Shown here one piece after another: positions 20,023 to 31,769 of a stretch of 64,000 bases of DNA (positions within the stretch are counted from its first letter, which is position 1; each line of letters opens with the position of its first letter). Position numbers and translations under genes: made by a program. Source of the DNA: Candidatus Pantoea carbekii (GTDB lineage: Bacteria > Pseudomonadota > Gammaproteobacteria > Enterobacterales > Enterobacteriaceae); NCBI RefSeq assembly GCF_000971765.1, contig NZ_CP010907.1, positions 62,001-126,000 of the forward strand, given 5' to 3'. Under the pieces are notes generated by a model. It did no database searches. It was not told where the DNA came from and saw nothing but the letters and a program-made list of their open reading frames with translations.

Positions 20023-20982
20023 TTATTTATCGCCATAGTTAATCAAGCGTTGATAACGACGGTTCAGTAATTCTTCTGTAGTTAATCGATCTAAATAAGC
20101 TAAATCACCTAATAGTTGTTTTTTTAATACTATCGCCGTTTCGATTGGATTACGATGTGCTCCGCCTAATGGTTCTGTAATTATTGCGTCTATCAATTCC
20201 AATTTTTTTAGACGACAGGCAGTAATTCCCATTGCTTCAGCTGCAATTGAAGCTTTATGAACATTTTTCCAAAGAATTGCAGCACAACCTTCTGGTGAAA
20301 TTACAGAATACGTACTATATTGCAACATATTTAGTATATCGCCTACGCCAATTGCTAATGCACCACCAGACCCTCCCTCACCTATAACAGTACAAATAAT
20401 TGGAATTTTTAAATGAGACATTTCAAGTAGATTGCGTGCTATTGCTTCTGATTGACCTCGTTCTTCTGCGCCAATACCAGGATAAGCACCTGGTGTATCG
20501 ATCAGCGTAATCAATGGCATCTTAAAACGTTCAGCCATTTTCATTAAACGTAGTGCTTTACGATAACCTTCTGGTGTTGGCATGCCAAAATTACGCCGTA
20601 TTTTTTCTTTTATTTCTCTACCCTTCTGATGGCCTATCACCATTACTGGACGATCATTAAGACGTGTAATACCACCAATAATTGCCTTATCATCTGAATA
20701 CGTGCGATCTCCTGCTAATTCATCAAAATCATTAAAAATATTATGAATATAATCCAATGTATGGGGACGTTGTGGGTGACGTGCGAGCTGTACGATTTGC
20801 CATACATCTAAATTTGTAAATATTTTACGCGTTAATTCAATGCGTTTTTCACATAAGCGCTGTACTTCTTCATCCAGATTAATATCATATTGTTTATCTT
20901 GACGACTGATAGATCTCAATGAATCGATTTTTTCTTCTAATTCTGCAATTGGTTTTTCAAAATCTGGGTAATTAAAATTCAT
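20023..20982 (-). CDS. accA: Acetyl-CoA carboxylase carboxyltransferase subunit alpha AccA
   Basis: AccA is one half of the carboxyltransferase that transfers carboxybiotin carbon to acetyl-CoA, giving malonyl-CoA for fatty acid synthesis. The 319 aa protein has the full length. An N-terminal helix ([16 protein letters not shown]) precedes the crotonase-fold domain with [20 protein letters not shown] (near 120), [17 protein letters not shown] (near 161-177) and [15 protein letters not shown] (near 202-216), the oxyanion-hole regions. It lies 11 nt downstream of dnaE and is probably co-transcribed. AccB, AccC and AccD must be encoded elsewhere. Confidence 0.97.
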   Translation of the reverse strand: MNFNYPDFEKPIAELEEKIDSLRSISRQDKQYDINLDEEVQRLCEKRIELTRKIFTNLDVWQIVQLARHPQRPHTLDYIHNIFNDFDELAGDRTYSDDKAIIGGITRLNDRPVMVIGHQKGREIKEKIRRNFGMPTPEGYRKALRLMKMAERFKMPLITLIDTPGAYPGIGAEERGQSEAIARNLLEMSHLKIPIICTVIGEGGSGGALAIGVGDILNMLQYSTYSVISPEGCAAILWKNVHKASIAAEAMGITACRLKKLELIDAIITEPLGGAHRNPIETAIVLKKQLLGDLAYLDRLTTEELLNRRYQRLINYGDK

Positions 20983-20993
20983 GATATTCCTTT

Positions 20994-23900
20994 TTAATTA
21001 AATTCCAGCTCCACTTGCTGTGATCCTACTAATAATCGTAACTCATTAAGTAAAGAATTATTTAAAGAAATGCGCCATGCTGTACCAAAAAGCAATTTTG
21101 CCTTAGCGTCTTTTTTTTGATAATAGACATGCACTGGAATATTTCCTGAACAATAAGGTTCTAAAATTTTCCGAAAATGTTTTAAAAATTGTTCATCTAT
21201 TTGAGAATCGTTGAGAAAGATAGCAAGTGCATGCACATATTTTTTTCTAGCTTCATCGATATCCATAATTTTTTGTGCAGAGATTTTGAGACTCTGATTA
21301 AAATCATTTAAGCTTATCTGACCATGTACGATTAAGATACGATCTCTTTCTACTAAATGCTTATATTTTTCAAATACTTCAGTAAATAATATTATTTCTA
21401 TATAACCCGACCGATCATCAAGAGTAAGAATACCCATTCTATTACCACGTTTAGTACAAATCACCCGAGCTGAAATTACTAAACCAGCAACAACGGTTAT
21501 TTTACCGTGTTCTGTTTTCGATATATCTTTTAGACACGTACCATTGACATAATATTGAATTTCTTTAAGATGCTGATCTATAGGATGACCCGTAAGATAC
21601 AGACCTAATGTATCGCGTTCCCCTCTAAGTTGAACTTCTTTTGACCAAGGTCGTATGCGAGACTTTTTTATTTCTTGTGGACTGTTTGATAAAATTCCAA
21701 ACATATCAATTTGTCCAATAGTTTTTGTTTGCATACGCTGATCAGCTATTTTTAAAGCAATTTGCACATCGTTCATCAATGATGCGCGATGTGCACCAAG
21801 AGCATCACATGCTCCTGATATGATCAATATTTCCAGCACGCGACGGTTGAATTTTTTAATATTAGTACGGATACAAAGGTCAAATAAATCCTTAAAAAGA
21901 CCGCCTTGATTACGTGCATCGATAATTGCTTCAATAGTACTTTTACCAACACCTTTAATAGCTCCAATGCCGTAAACGATTTTACCTTCATCATTGACAT
22001 GAAAATGATATAAACCTGAGTTAATATCAGGTTTCAAGACATTTAAACCTATACGATAACATTCATCTACTAATGCCACTATTTTTGTAGTGTTATCCAT
22101 ATCAGCACTCATTGCTGCTGCCATAAATTCCGCTGTATAATTCGATTTTAACCATAAAGTTTGATATGATACCAAAGCGTAAGCAGCTGAATGTGATTTA
22201 TTAAAACCATACCCTGCAAATTTTTCCACTAAATCAAATATTTTCATTGATAGTACGCCATCAATATCATTTTTTTTGGCACCCTCACGAAATATACAAC
22301 GTTGTTTAAGCATTTCGTTTGGCTTTTTTTTAGCCATTGCACGACGAAGCACATCTGCACTGCCGAGCGTATAACCTGCAAGAACTTGCGCAATTTGTAT
22401 TACCTGTTCTTGATATAAAATGATACCATAGGTTGATTGCAAAACAGGTTTTAAGCTTTCATGTTGCCAACGATGATCAGGATAAGCAATTTTTTCACGA
22501 CCATGCTTGCGATTAATAAAATTATCTACCATACCAGATTGTAAAGGACCTGGTCGAAACAGTGCTACTAATGCTATTATGTCTTCAAAACAGTCCGGTT
22601 TGAGACGCTTGATCAGGTCTTTCATACCGCGCGATTCAAGTTGAAACACTGCAGTTGTTTCAGCACGTTGAAGTATTTCAAAGCTCTTTTGATCATTGAG
22701 TGAAATAGTAGAAATATTGAGAGGTTTTAAATCATATTTTTTTAAGCGTAGGTTAATCATTTTCACTGCATAATCTATAATAGTCAGGGTTCGTAAGCCA
22801 AGGAAATCAAATTTTACTAATCCGGTATCTTCCACATCATTTTTATCAAATTGAGTCATTGGATGATTACCATCTTCATCACAGTACAGCGGAGCAAAAT
22901 CAGTAATTTTAGTTGGTGAAATTACGACACCGCCAGCATGTTTACCAGCATTACGAATAACTCCCTCAAGTTTACGCGCCATATCTACAAGGGCTTTAAC
23001 TTCTTCATCTGCGTTATAGGTTTGTAATAATATTGGGTCAGCAGAAAAAGCTTTTTCCAGAGTCATACCTGGATCAGAAGGTATCATTTTTGAAATACGA
23101 TTGATAAAACCGTAAGGATGACCAAGTACACGACCCACATCGCGAATAACAGCTTTAGCTGTCATACTACCAAAAGTAATGATCTGTGCAACTGCTTCAC
23201 GTCCATATATTTCAGTAACATGATCAATTACCTGATCACGTTTTTCCATGCAGAAGTCGATGTCAAAATCAGGCATTGAAATACGTTCAGGATTAAGAAA
23301 ACGTTCGAAAATTAAATCAAATTCTAAAGGATTGAGATCAGTTATTTTTAATGCATATGCTACGAGAGAACCTGCACCAGAACCACGACCTGGTCCAACT
23401 GGAATATCATTATCTTTAGACCACTGAATAAATTCCATAACGATTAAAAAATAACCTGGAAAACCCATTTGATTAATCACATCGAGTTCAGCTTTTAAAC
23501 GCTCATCATATTTCTGTCGTTGCTGAATACGTATTTCATTATTTGGAAATAAAAATTCCAGACGTTTTTCTAGTCCCTTTCGTGATTTTATAACTAGAAA
23601 ATCTTCAGTGGTTACTGTTCCTGTTGGAAACTGCGGCAGAAAATATTCTCCAAGACGTATAGTAGCATTACAACGTTTAGCAATTTCTACACTATTTTTT
23701 AGAGCTGCAGGAATATCTGAGAATAGCTCACACATTTCCTTTTCACTGCGCATATATTGTTGAGCACTATATCGGATAGGACGTTTTGGATCAGAGAGCA
23801 TATAACCATCATGAATTGCAACACGAATCTCATGTGCAGCATAATCATCTTTATTAAGGAAACATACTTCATTAGTTGCTACTATTGGTAGAGATTTAGA

Positions 23901-24473
23901 AATTGCTAAATTAACTGCAGCGTTTAAATACGTTTCTTCATCAGGACGACCAGTACGTGTAACTTCAAGATAATAATTATTAGAAAAATATTTAAGATAG
24001 AAATCTAGACATTGCAGCACTGATTGCTTATTACCTCGTAATAAACTACGACCTACATCGCCTTGGCGACCACCTGATAATACTATTAATCCGTTACTTA
24101 ACTCGATTAGCCAATCTCTTTCAATAAACGGACCAACAATACCATATCCACGTTGGTAAGATCTTGAAATTAAAATTTTTAAATGTTTATAACCTATGTT
24201 ATTGGCAGCAAGTAACGTAACTTGTACAAGTTCATTGTCCATCATCGGTGTGCTAGCCATTTTAAAATCAGCACCAATAATAGGTTTAATGCCTGCTAAA
24301 TGGGCACTATTATAAAAACGTACTAAGCCACATAAATTCATAAAATCTGTAATAGCAATTGCTGGCATTCCCAGAGAAGCTGTTTTTTTAACTAAAGTAC
24401 TAGTTTTTGCCAAGCCATCAATCATTGAATAATCACTATGTACACGCAAATGTATAAAACGAGGTTCAGTCAT
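20994..24473 (-). CDS. dnaE: DNA polymerase III alpha subunit DnaE
   Basis: DnaE is the replicative polymerase subunit. At 1159 aa it is only one residue shorter than I recall for E. coli, showing no reduction. The N-terminal PHP domain ([16 protein letters not shown] near residue 8) is followed by the polymerase core with [16 protein letters not shown] (near 360) and the catalytic aspartates in [17 protein letters not shown] (near 398-414). [10 protein letters not shown] (near 550) carries the third aspartate. A clamp-binding motif QIDMFGIL is kept near 920, and the OB-fold and C-terminal tau-binding region (QQVELEFN at the end, as in E. coli) are present. The gene lies between rnhB and accA as in E. 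coli. Confidence 0.98.
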   Translation of the reverse strand: MTEPRFIHLRVHSDYSMIDGLAKTSTLVKKTASLGMPAIAITDFMNLCGLVRFYNSAHLAGIKPIIGADFKMASTPMMDNELVQVTLLAANNIGYKHLKILISRSYQRGYGIVGPFIERDWLIELSNGLIVLSGGRQGDVGRSLLRGNKQSVLQCLDFYLKYFSNNYYLEVTRTGRPDEETYLNAAVNLAISKSLPIVATNEVCFLNKDDYAAHEIRVAIHDGYMLSDPKRPIRYSAQQYMRSEKEMCELFSDIPAALKNSVEIAKRCNATIRLGEYFLPQFPTGTVTTEDFLVIKSRKGLEKRLEFLFPNNEIRIQQRQKYDERLKAELDVINQMGFPGYFLIVMEFIQWSKDNDIPVGPGRGSGAGSLVAYALKITDLNPLEFDLIFERFLNPERISMPDFDIDFCMEKRDQVIDHVTEIYGREAVAQIITFGSMTAKAVIRDVGRVLGHPYGFINRISKMIPSDPGMTLEKAFSADPILLQTYNADEEVKALVDMARKLEGVIRNAGKHAGGVVISPTKITDFAPLYCDEDGNHPMTQFDKNDVEDTGLVKFDFLGLRTLTIIDYAVKMINLRLKKYDLKPLNISTISLNDQKSFEILQRAETTAVFQLESRGMKDLIKRLKPDCFEDIIALVALFRPGPLQSGMVDNFINRKHGREKIAYPDHRWQHESLKPVLQSTYGIILYQEQVIQIAQVLAGYTLGSADVLRRAMAKKKPNEMLKQRCIFREGAKKNDIDGVLSMKIFDLVEKFAGYGFNKSHSAAYALVSYQTLWLKSNYTAEFMAAAMSADMDNTTKIVALVDECYRIGLNVLKPDINSGLYHFHVNDEGKIVYGIGAIKGVGKSTIEAIIDARNQGGLFKDLFDLCIRTNIKKFNRRVLEILIISGACDALGAHRASLMNDVQIALKIADQRMQTKTIGQIDMFGILSNSPQEIKKSRIRPWSKEVQLRGERDTLGLYLTGHPIDQHLKEIQYYVNGTCLKDISKTEHGKITVVAGLVISARVICTKRGNRMGILTLDDRSGYIEIILFTEVFEKYKHLVERDRILIVHGQISLNDFNQSLKISAQKIMDIDEARKKYVHALAIFLNDSQIDEQFLKHFRKILEPYCSGNIPVHVYYQKKDAKAKLLFGTAWRISLNNSLLNELRLLVGSQQVELEFN

Positions 24474-24536
24474 AAAAAATTTTAATTAAATTGAGAAAAG
24501 TTATGTAATTAAATATGTCAAAGTAATCTGTAAATA

Positions 24537-25142
24537 TCATACGGATGATTTGTAAAACTTACATACTGGTGAAAAATTGCGGCGATGATAAGGAGTTGCT
24601 CCATACTGTATCAATTTTTTTATATGTTGCGATGTTGGATACCCTTTATGCTGTGCAAAACCATACTGTGGAAATAATAAATCTAGCTCTATCATTTCAC
24701 GATCACGTGTTACTTTCGCAAGGATTGAAGCTGCACTGATTTCTTTTATTAAACTATCACCTTTTATTACAGCTTGTGTTGGTATTAATAAAGACGGGCA
24801 TCGATTACCATCTATTAATACCAGATCTGGTACGATATGTAAGCCTGTGATAGCCCGTTGCATTGCTAACATTGTAGCGTTCAGAATATTGAGTGCATAG
24901 ATTTCCTCTAATTCTGCTCGACCCAAATTCCAACAAAGTGCTTTTTCTTTGATTTCATTGTATAATGATAGACGACGTCGTGGTGTTAGTTTTTTAGAAT
25001 CATTTAGTCCCATTATAGGATTAAGAGGATCAAGGATGACTGCTGCGGTAACTACTGCACCAACCAATGTTCCTCTGCCAACTTCATCAACACCTGCAAT
25101 TCGGAAAGTATTAGAAGTAGAAGGATAAATCAAGTCATTCAT
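24537..25142 (-). CDS. rnhB: Ribonuclease HII RnhB
   Basis: RNase HII cuts RNA in DNA-RNA hybrids and removes misincorporated ribonucleotides. The 201 aa protein shows the first catalytic pair in [20 protein letters not shown] (near residues 17-36), LIDGNRCP near 109 and [22 protein letters not shown] near 127-148, together supplying the acidic active-site residues of this family. Its start overlaps the end of lpxB by 8 nt, indicating translational coupling within the envelope operon. Confidence 0.96.
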   Translation of the reverse strand: MNDLIYPSTSNTFRIAGVDEVGRGTLVGAVVTAAVILDPLNPIMGLNDSKKLTPRRRLSLYNEIKEKALCWNLGRAELEEIYALNILNATMLAMQRAITGLHIVPDLVLIDGNRCPSLLIPTQAVIKGDSLIKEISAASILAKVTRDREMIELDLLFPQYGFAQHKGYPTSQHIKKLIQYGATPYHRRNFSPVCKFYKSSV

Positions 25143-26289
25143 TATTAACTATTTCTAATACTGCATCTGCAGCTTGCTCATCGGCTTTCCAAATAATTTT
25201 TTTGTGCAATTTATAAAAATTATTTAATAAAGCAGCTCGCTTTGGTCCTGAATGTAACACTACTTCTAATGCAGCAACTAGCGCTGATGGCTGACAATCA
25301 TCCTGTAAAAGTTCTTTAACAAGTTCTTCACCAGCTAATAAATTAGGCAGTGAAATATAAGGTATTTTAACTAAATGTTTTGCTAACCAAAAATTAAAAG
25401 GCTTCATACGGTAGCCAACAACCATTGGACATTTTGCTAACATACATTCTAATGTAGCAGTGCCTGATGCAATAATGGCTATATCGCTAGCAATCATTAC
25501 TTCTCTACTCTTACTACCATCAAAAAGTCGAATAGGTATATCAGGTGCAACCATAGCTTTTATCTGTTTAAATTGCTTTTGACGATCCATATTTACTAAT
25601 GGTACCAAAATTTCCATTTGTGGATATTTTTCATACAATAATTTAGCTGCAAGCAAAAAATCGCCACTTAACATTTCTACTTCAGTAGAACGACTGCCAG
25701 GTAGTAAACCAAGACAGAGCGCATCTTTGGTAATTCCTAATTCATTTCGTGCTGCTATTTTATTAGGTCGAAGAGGTATTGCGTCAGCCATACTATGTCC
25801 TATAAAACGACAAGGTATATTAAAACGATCATAAAACGCTTTTTCAAAAGGTAATAATACTAAAATTAGGTCAGTATTACGTTTAATTTTGAAAATACGT
25901 TTTTGCCTCCATGCCCATACTGAAGGACTTACATAATGAATAGTGCGAATACCAACACGTTTTAGATTACCTTCTAAAGTAAGATTAAAATCTGGTGCAT
26001 CAATACCAATAAATACATCTGGTTTAAGTTCAATAAATCGCTTTGTAAGATCCCAACGAATCTTGAGTAATCGTGGTAGATTACTAAATACTTCTACAAC
26101 ACCCATAACCATCAGTTCTTCCATGTCATACCAAGCTTCACATCCTTCAGCCTTCATATTTGTACCAGCTATTCCTACAAAACGTGCATTAGTATTACGT
26201 GCTTTTAAAGCTCGTATCAGTCCTGCACCAAGAATATCGCCTGATGTTTCTCCAGCTACAAGGGCAATTGTTAAAGAATGTATAGCCAT
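25135..26289 (-). CDS. lpxB: Lipid-A-disaccharide synthase LpxB
   Basis: LpxB joins UDP-diacylglucosamine and lipid X to give the lipid A disaccharide at the inner membrane surface. The 384 aa protein matches E. coli almost throughout: [20 protein letters not shown] (near residues 9-28), [12 protein letters not shown] (near 96), [28 protein letters not shown] (near 192), the C-terminal [20 protein letters not shown] and [17 protein letters not shown]. It lies 3 nt downstream of lpxA and overlaps rnhB by 8 nt. With lpxA and lpxD here it shows that lipid A synthesis is maintained. Confidence 0.97.
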   Translation of the reverse strand: MAIHSLTIALVAGETSGDILGAGLIRALKARNTNARFVGIAGTNMKAEGCEAWYDMEELMVMGVVEVFSNLPRLLKIRWDLTKRFIELKPDVFIGIDAPDFNLTLEGNLKRVGIRTIHYVSPSVWAWRQKRIFKIKRNTDLILVLLPFEKAFYDRFNIPCRFIGHSMADAIPLRPNKIAARNELGITKDALCLGLLPGSRSTEVEMLSGDFLLAAKLLYEKYPQMEILVPLVNMDRQKQFKQIKAMVAPDIPIRLFDGSKSREVMIASDIAIIASGTATLECMLAKCPMVVGYRMKPFNFWLAKHLVKIPYISLPNLLAGEELVKELLQDDCQPSALVAALEVVLHSGPKRAALLNNFYKLHKKIIWKADEQAADAVLEIVNNE

Positions 26290-26292
26290 AAC

Positions 26293-27081
26293 TTAACGGA
26301 TTAAACCTCGATTAGAACGAGCAAAAAAGTCATAAAAAAGTTGTATTTCATTATATTGATTCATCAATACCTCAATTTCCGGTTTGATTTCTTCCATTTT
26401 TTTATTACTTCTATATAATAAATTGTACACTTCACGAATAGCATAAAGTACTTCTTTTTTAAAACCACGACGTTTTAATCCTTTAATATTAATACCGAAA
26501 GGTATTGCATGATTTCCCTGTGCAATAATATAAGGTGGTACATCTTGCACAATTCCAGAACAACCACCAATCATCGAGTACGAACCGATAGTGCACCACT
26601 GATGCACAGCTGTCATACCACCAATAGTAACAAAATTATCCACAGTAACATGTCCACCTAAAGTAGTATTATTGGCAAAAATACAGCCGTTTCCAACTAT
26701 GCAGTCATGTGCAATATGCACATTAACCATTAATAAATTATCGCTACCTACTACAGTTAAACCGTTAGCTTGTATAGTACCTCGATGAATAGTAACACTT
26801 TCGCGTATGCTATTTCGATCACCAATTTCAACCCGCGTTAATTCTCCAGCATATTTTAAATCTTGACTAACTTCACCGATTGAAGCAAATTGATAAATTT
26901 GGTTATCTTTACCAATACGTGAATGACCGTTTACCACTACGTGTGATTTTAGCACTGTACCTGTGCCTATTTCTACATTGGCACCAATAAAACAAAATGG
27001 ACCGATATAAACGTTTTTACCAATAACAGCCCCTTCTTCAATAACGGAACTGGGATGAATGTTGGCGGTTAAATTAATCAC
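26293..27081 (-). CDS. lpxA: UDP-N-acetylglucosamine acyltransferase LpxA
   Basis: LpxA catalyses the first lipid A step, acylation of UDP-GlcNAc at position 3 with a hydroxyacyl-ACP. The 262 aa protein matches the E. coli length. The left-handed parallel beta helix is visible as hexapeptide repeats over residues 5-190 ([20 protein letters not shown] and so on). The catalytic histidine lies in [13 protein letters not shown] near 122-126. [20 protein letters not shown] near 190-210 leads into the C-terminal helical region. Three bases separate it from fabZ upstream and lpxB downstream, an operon conserved with E. coli. Confidence 0.97.
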   Translation of the reverse strand: MINLTANIHPSSVIEEGAVIGKNVYIGPFCFIGANVEIGTGTVLKSHVVVNGHSRIGKDNQIYQFASIGEVSQDLKYAGELTRVEIGDRNSIRESVTIHRGTIQANGLTVVGSDNLLMVNVHIAHDCIVGNGCIFANNTTLGGHVTVDNFVTIGGMTAVHQWCTIGSYSMIGGCSGIVQDVPPYIIAQGNHAIPFGINIKGLKRRGFKKEVLYAIREVYNLLYRSNKKMEEIKPEIEVLMNQYNEIQLFYDFFARSNRGLIR

Positions 27082-27084
27082 TAA

Positions 27085-27540
27085 TTATACCTCCCGGCTT
27101 CGCGCACACATCATAGTTGCTTCACAGACCACTTCACCATTAACAGTTGTCACACCTTTAAAGCGTGTTAGGCTACAGCGGGTTTTTTCAAAGGTTACCT
27201 CCATAATCATCTGGTCACCTGGTACTACAGGACGTTTAAAACGAGCTTCGTCTATACCAGCAAAATAATAAAGCTCTCCGGGTTCTAATTTTCCTACACT
27301 TTTAAAGGCTAATATACCGGTTGCCTGTGCCATTGCTTCTAGGATGAGAACGCCTGGAAAAATTGGTTTTCCAGGGAAATGTCCCTGAAAGAAAAATTCG
27401 TTAACAGAAACGTTCTTCACCGCACACAAATATTTATTTTCTTTAAATTCTAGCACACGATCAACCAATAAAAATGGATAACGATGTGGTAGTAATTCTA
27501 AAATCTCTTCAATTTTTAAAGCATGCGTTTCAGTAGTCAA
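27085..27540 (-). CDS. fabZ: 3-hydroxyacyl-ACP dehydratase FabZ
   Basis: FabZ dehydrates 3-hydroxyacyl-ACP in the fatty acid elongation cycle and competes with LpxA and LpxD for the same substrate, which explains the conserved gene cluster. The 151 aa hot-dog fold protein carries the catalytic histidine in [20 protein letters not shown] (near 49-68), which also contains the glutamate of the active site, and [17 protein letters not shown] at the start. About 190 nt separate it from lpxD, longer than its other operon gaps, so a separate promoter there is possible. Confidence 0.97.
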   Translation of the reverse strand: MTTETHALKIEEILELLPHRYPFLLVDRVLEFKENKYLCAVKNVSVNEFFFQGHFPGKPIFPGVLILEAMAQATGILAFKSVGKLEPGELYYFAGIDEARFKRPVVPGDQMIMEVTFEKTRCSLTRFKGVTTVNGEVVCEATMMCARSREV

Positions 27541-27726
27541 AACACTCTTCCTGTACTAAAAAATCTAATGGCAATGATGAGACAGCTATTGCCTTCCTTA
27601 AGGATCTTCCACTAGCTGCAAATCATACTTGAACAATATTACCGTACTTAGATTTCTCAATAGTGAAAGAAAGTACACTGATATTATTACTATAATACTA
27701 GAAAGATTAGTGAGATGCGTAAGTGT

Positions 27727-28752
27727 TTAGTGATTTTTAATGACTTGATGTTCGATAGCCTTTAATCGTTTGTTGATATCATCAATTCTCATAAGCAACA
27801 CTGTTGTTTTGCGCCAGTTTTTATTATGTTGGACTGGAATCCCAGAAGAATATATTCCTGGTGTCTTTATTGGACGTATTACCATACTCATTCCAGTAAT
27901 AGTGACTCTATCACATATTTCCATATGTCCTTTAATAACAGTAGCCCCTCCTATCATACAGCATTGTCCAATTTTTAAGCTACCTCCCATAACTACACCG
28001 CCTGCAACTGCAGTGTTATCGCCTATTATAACATTATGTGCAATCTGACATAAATTGTCTATAATAACACCATTGCCAATTATAGTGTCATCTAATGCAC
28101 CACGATCGATAGTAGTACAGGCACCAATTTCTACTTTATCCCCTATTATTACTGTACCTAAATGTGGAATTTTAACCCAATTCCCCTCATCATTAGCATA
28201 GCCAAAACCATCTGATCCAATAATAGCTCCAGATTGGATTAAACAATCCTGACCAATTTGAATTTCGTGATAAATTGTTACATTAGACCATAATCGTGAT
28301 GCTTTACCAATCATTGTTCTCTTACCTATAAAGCATCCTGAACCGATCATAACATCATCTCTTAATTCTACATTACTTTCAATTACTGTATTAGCACCTA
28401 CAGAAACATTCTTACCTAATTTAGCTGTTGAATCGATCACGGCATTCGGTGCAATATTTTGTGCAGGTTGTGGTGTTTTATCTAAAAGTTTAGATATATA
28501 AGCTAATGTTAAATAAGGATTATTTACAACAAGAGCAGCTATATTGCACAATTTTAAATCTTGTTGTGTTAAAACTACTGCTGAAGCTTTAATATCGGCA
28601 AGATATGCACGGTGACGATTATTTGCAAGAAAAGTTATTTCTCCATTTTTAGCTGATTGTATAGAGGCAACACCAGAAATAATGATGTCACCGTCTCCGT
28701 ACAATGTTGCATTTAACTGTCGAGCTAAGTCAGATAGTCGAAAGGATAACAT
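27727..28752 (-). CDS. lpxD: UDP-3-O-acylglucosamine N-acyltransferase LpxD
   Basis: LpxD adds the second hydroxyacyl chain to the lipid A precursor. The 341 aa protein has an N-terminal uridine-binding domain (to about residue 100), then hexapeptide repeats of a left-handed beta helix ([20 protein letters not shown] onward) and the catalytic histidine in [18 protein letters not shown] (near 237-254). [14 protein letters not shown] and [16 protein letters not shown] are identical or nearly so to E. coli. A TTG one codon earlier opens the frame, but the ATG at 28752 matches the family N-terminus. It starts 3 nt after the skp stop. Confidence 0.97.
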   Translation of the reverse strand: MLSFRLSDLARQLNATLYGDGDIIISGVASIQSAKNGEITFLANNRHRAYLADIKASAVVLTQQDLKLCNIAALVVNNPYLTLAYISKLLDKTPQPAQNIAPNAVIDSTAKLGKNVSVGANTVIESNVELRDDVMIGSGCFIGKRTMIGKASRLWSNVTIYHEIQIGQDCLIQSGAIIGSDGFGYANDEGNWVKIPHLGTVIIGDKVEIGACTTIDRGALDDTIIGNGVIIDNLCQIAHNVIIGDNTAVAGGVVMGGSLKIGQCCMIGGATVIKGHMEICDRVTITGMSMVIRPIKTPGIYSSGIPVQHNKNWRKTTVLLMRIDDINKRLKAIEHQVIKNH

Positions 28753-28755
28753 CAA

Positions 28756-29253
28756 TTATTTAACCTGTTTAATTACTTCGGAAGTAATCTCTTGTTTTGT
28801 TGAAAAGTAAGCAATAGCATCTGTATCGATTACCATATCATAACCTTGACTTTCAGCAACTTTTTTTACAGCAGCTCGTATACGTCTTAATAATTTATTA
28901 CGTTCTTCTGTCTGACGACGATGTTTGTCTTCGTCAAACGCTTCCGCTTTATTAGAAAAATCTTCACGCTGCATTATAATTTCGCGCTCCATGCGTTTAC
29001 GTTCGCTAGGTTTTAGAATGGAAATATCACGCTGTAGTTTGTGAATTTTTTTTCGTAACTCGTACTCTTGATTTTTTAGTTCAGTAGAACGCCCTTGAAA
29101 TTCGTTTTCTAAGTCTTTAGCAGCAATAGCACTTTGTGGCAATTCTTTGAAAACTCTATAAATATTCACTACTGCAATTTTCTCAGCAGCTTGAATACTT
29201 ACACAAAAAACTAAAGAAAAACTTATAGCTACAGCGTATAACAATTTTTTCAT
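28756..29253 (-). CDS. skp: Periplasmic chaperone Skp (OmpH)
   Basis: Skp is a trimeric periplasmic chaperone that holds unfolded outer-membrane proteins for delivery to BAM. The 165 aa protein starts with a signal peptide (MKKLLYAVAISFSLVFCVSI, cleavage probably after QAA near 23). The mature part begins EKIAVVNIYRVFKELPQ, followed by a long charged coiled coil (about residues 45-125, rich in K, E and R) that forms the tentacles, and ends with the typical VAESQGYDMVIDTDAIAYFS. It lies between bamA and lpxD exactly as in E. coli. Confidence 0.94.
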   Translation of the reverse strand: MKKLLYAVAISFSLVFCVSIQAAEKIAVVNIYRVFKELPQSAIAAKDLENEFQGRSTELKNQEYELRKKIHKLQRDISILKPSERKRMEREIIMQREDFSNKAEAFDEDKHRRQTEERNKLLRRIRAAVKKVAESQGYDMVIDTDAIAYFSTKQEITSEVIKQVK

Positions 29254-29312
29254 TATAAGCTCCTAATTTTTATATTAAAAATAATGAATCCATACTATCA
29301 TTATTTATTTAA

Positions 29313-31730
29313 TTACCATGTGCTGCCGATATTAAATTGAAACTGTTCTAATTTATCTCCCTCTGCTTTCCTTAATGGTTTAGCATAGGAAAAGGTCAAT
29401 GGACCTAAGGGAGATCTCCATTGTATAGACATACCAACAGAAATACGAATATTGTTTGGATCACTATAATCGGGGATACCAGCAGAGATTGTTTGAGCAT
29501 TATTTTGCCATTTACTATCCCAAACAGTACCTGCATCTATAAAGAAGGATGTACGGATAACATTGATATATTTTTCGTTTAAAAATGGTGTTGGAGTAAT
29601 TACTTCTATGCTAGCGATAGCATTCGCATTACCACCTATTGCATCGTTTGATTTAGACACTACTGCTCTATTACCTCCTTTAGCAATAAGATTTGCACTA
29701 TTTTTCAAGTAAGCGGCCTTTGGCCCAATTGTGCGAGATAGAAAACCACGAACGGTACTGGAACCACCGACATAAAAATTTTCATAGAAAGGCATTTCTT
29801 TACTACCAAATCCATTACCGTAACCTATACGACTACGAGCTAATATAATCCAAGTGCGTTCATGATTAATAGGTATATAATGTCTTATATCTAATGTGAT
29901 TTTGTAAAAGGAATTATCTGATCCTGGAATTGATATTTTCCCATTTAAATTAGAATAAGTGCCATGTCTTGAAAAAAAAGTACGATCTAAGCCATTAAAT
30001 GTCCAACCATAGTTAAAAGTAAAATCACAGCAGGAAACATCATGCTTATCATTAAAATTACGATGATGGCCAAGAGAATTAAAATAACGCCACATTGCTA
30101 TCTGGGGATGGATATTGGCAATATCATTGTACAGATAACCTAAGCCAAGGCGTAATTTATTACTGTAGCTCACTGGAAAACCTATTGTTGCTTCTACTCC
30201 GTAACTTTCATTAGTATAATCAGATAAATCTGCTTTATTTGCTTTGAAATTATTGTAAAATAAACGACCACCAAGACTCACGCCATCAATTGTAACATAA
30301 GGATCTGTCATTGAAAATTCAGCATATGTCTGATAGTCATTTTTGAGAGAGCTAATACTTACACTATTGCCGCTACCTAACCAATTTCCCTGTGTTACGC
30401 TAGCCTGAAAATTCAGGCCACTTTCAGTACCGTACCCAATACTAAAATTAAAGGTCCCAGTATTACGTTCTTTTATTTGGTAAATCACATCTAATTGATC
30501 CAGTGTTCCTGGTACACGTTTCTTAATTACTACAACGCTCTCAAAATAACCTGTACGGTTTAATCGCTCTTTACCTTTATTAACTAAATCACCACTAAAC
30601 CAGGTGCCTTCCATTTGTCGCATTTCACGACGTAGTATTGCATCTTTTGAGATAGTATGACCTTCAAAACGTACATTATGTACATAATATCGTCGACCGG
30701 TATTTATATCCAAACGTAGTTTAACAGTTTTATTGACGTTATTAATTTCAGGATATATTACTACATGAGGATAAGCATACCCACATGTATTCAATATGTT
30801 TTTGATATCATTTTCTATTTTTAACATTTTACTGTTATTATACAATCGATTGGATAAAATATGCGTTAGTTTTTCAATTTTTGCATAATATTCAGTTGTA
30901 TTACTCTTGATTATTACTCCTATAACTTTGTATTGTTCTCCTTCAGTAATATGAACAGTAATATAGATCTTTCTTTTATCAGATGTTAAACTCACCTTTT
31001 TAGAATCTATATTAAAATGTATATATCCACGATCAAGATAAAATTGACGTAAATTTTTAAGATCTCTAACTAGTGTTTCCCTATAGTAATTGGAATTATT
31101 AAATATGTTCCACCAAGCCACCTGACCGTGTAACTGAAAACAAGAAAGTAGTTGCTTAGAACTGAATGCTTTATTACCTATAATATTAATCTGTTGAATT
31201 TTTGATGATATACCTTCTTGAAAAGAAAACTTCAAATTAATACGATTATATGATAGTGGTGTACTAATTACTTTAACTTTAGCATTATATTTACCAATAC
31301 TGTAGTAAACATCTTGTAGTTTTTTCTCAATAGAAGAAAGCATACCATTATTTACTGGTTGACCTATGCGTATGTGAGACATTTCAAGGTTTTCTTTTAG
31401 CTTTTCTGTTGTTATAGTTTTATTGCCCACAAAGGTAATCTTGTAAATTGTAGGATATTCTTTTACTCGTATAATTAATTCAGTACCGTCTTGTAGTAGT
31501 TGAATATCTTTAAAGTTACCAGTGGAAAATAATGCACGAATAGCTTTTTTAATATTATTTTCATTAATTGTATCACCAATGTGTATTGGTAAATTCATTA
31601 GAGCTGTACTTAAAGTAATCCGTTGTAATCCTTCGAAATGAATTTTTTTCACTACGAAATCGTTTATACCGAAGACAGTGGTGCTGCTGCTTAGTAGCAA
31701 CAACATTATGAACAATTTTTTGATGGTCAT
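29313..31730 (-). CDS. bamA: Outer membrane protein assembly factor BamA
   Basis: BamA is the essential beta-barrel that folds and inserts outer-membrane proteins. The 805 aa protein keeps the full architecture: a signal peptide (to about residue 21), five POTRA domains (about 22-420; IHFEGLQRITLSTALMNLPI marks the first and VRFEGHTISKDAILRREMRQ the fifth) and a C-terminal barrel. The loop 6 motif is visible in YVGGSSTVRGFLSRTIGPK (near 650), and the protein ends in FNIGSTW with a terminal aromatic residue, as needed for membrane insertion. Upstream is rseP, downstream skp. BamE is encoded at 7504-7854. Confidence 0.97.
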   Translation of the reverse strand: MTIKKLFIMLLLLSSSTTVFGINDFVVKKIHFEGLQRITLSTALMNLPIHIGDTINENNIKKAIRALFSTGNFKDIQLLQDGTELIIRVKEYPTIYKITFVGNKTITTEKLKENLEMSHIRIGQPVNNGMLSSIEKKLQDVYYSIGKYNAKVKVISTPLSYNRINLKFSFQEGISSKIQQINIIGNKAFSSKQLLSCFQLHGQVAWWNIFNNSNYYRETLVRDLKNLRQFYLDRGYIHFNIDSKKVSLTSDKRKIYITVHITEGEQYKVIGVIIKSNTTEYYAKIEKLTHILSNRLYNNSKMLKIENDIKNILNTCGYAYPHVVIYPEINNVNKTVKLRLDINTGRRYYVHNVRFEGHTISKDAILRREMRQMEGTWFSGDLVNKGKERLNRTGYFESVVVIKKRVPGTLDQLDVIYQIKERNTGTFNFSIGYGTESGLNFQASVTQGNWLGSGNSVSISSLKNDYQTYAEFSMTDPYVTIDGVSLGGRLFYNNFKANKADLSDYTNESYGVEATIGFPVSYSNKLRLGLGYLYNDIANIHPQIAMWRYFNSLGHHRNFNDKHDVSCCDFTFNYGWTFNGLDRTFFSRHGTYSNLNGKISIPGSDNSFYKITLDIRHYIPINHERTWIILARSRIGYGNGFGSKEMPFYENFYVGGSSTVRGFLSRTIGPKAAYLKNSANLIAKGGNRAVVSKSNDAIGGNANAIASIEVITPTPFLNEKYINVIRTSFFIDAGTVWDSKWQNNAQTISAGIPDYSDPNNIRISVGMSIQWRSPLGPLTFSYAKPLRKAEGDKLEQFQFNIGSTW

Positions 31731-31769
31731 TGTTTTTATGAGTTATCCTGACACACCTCTTGCTTGTTT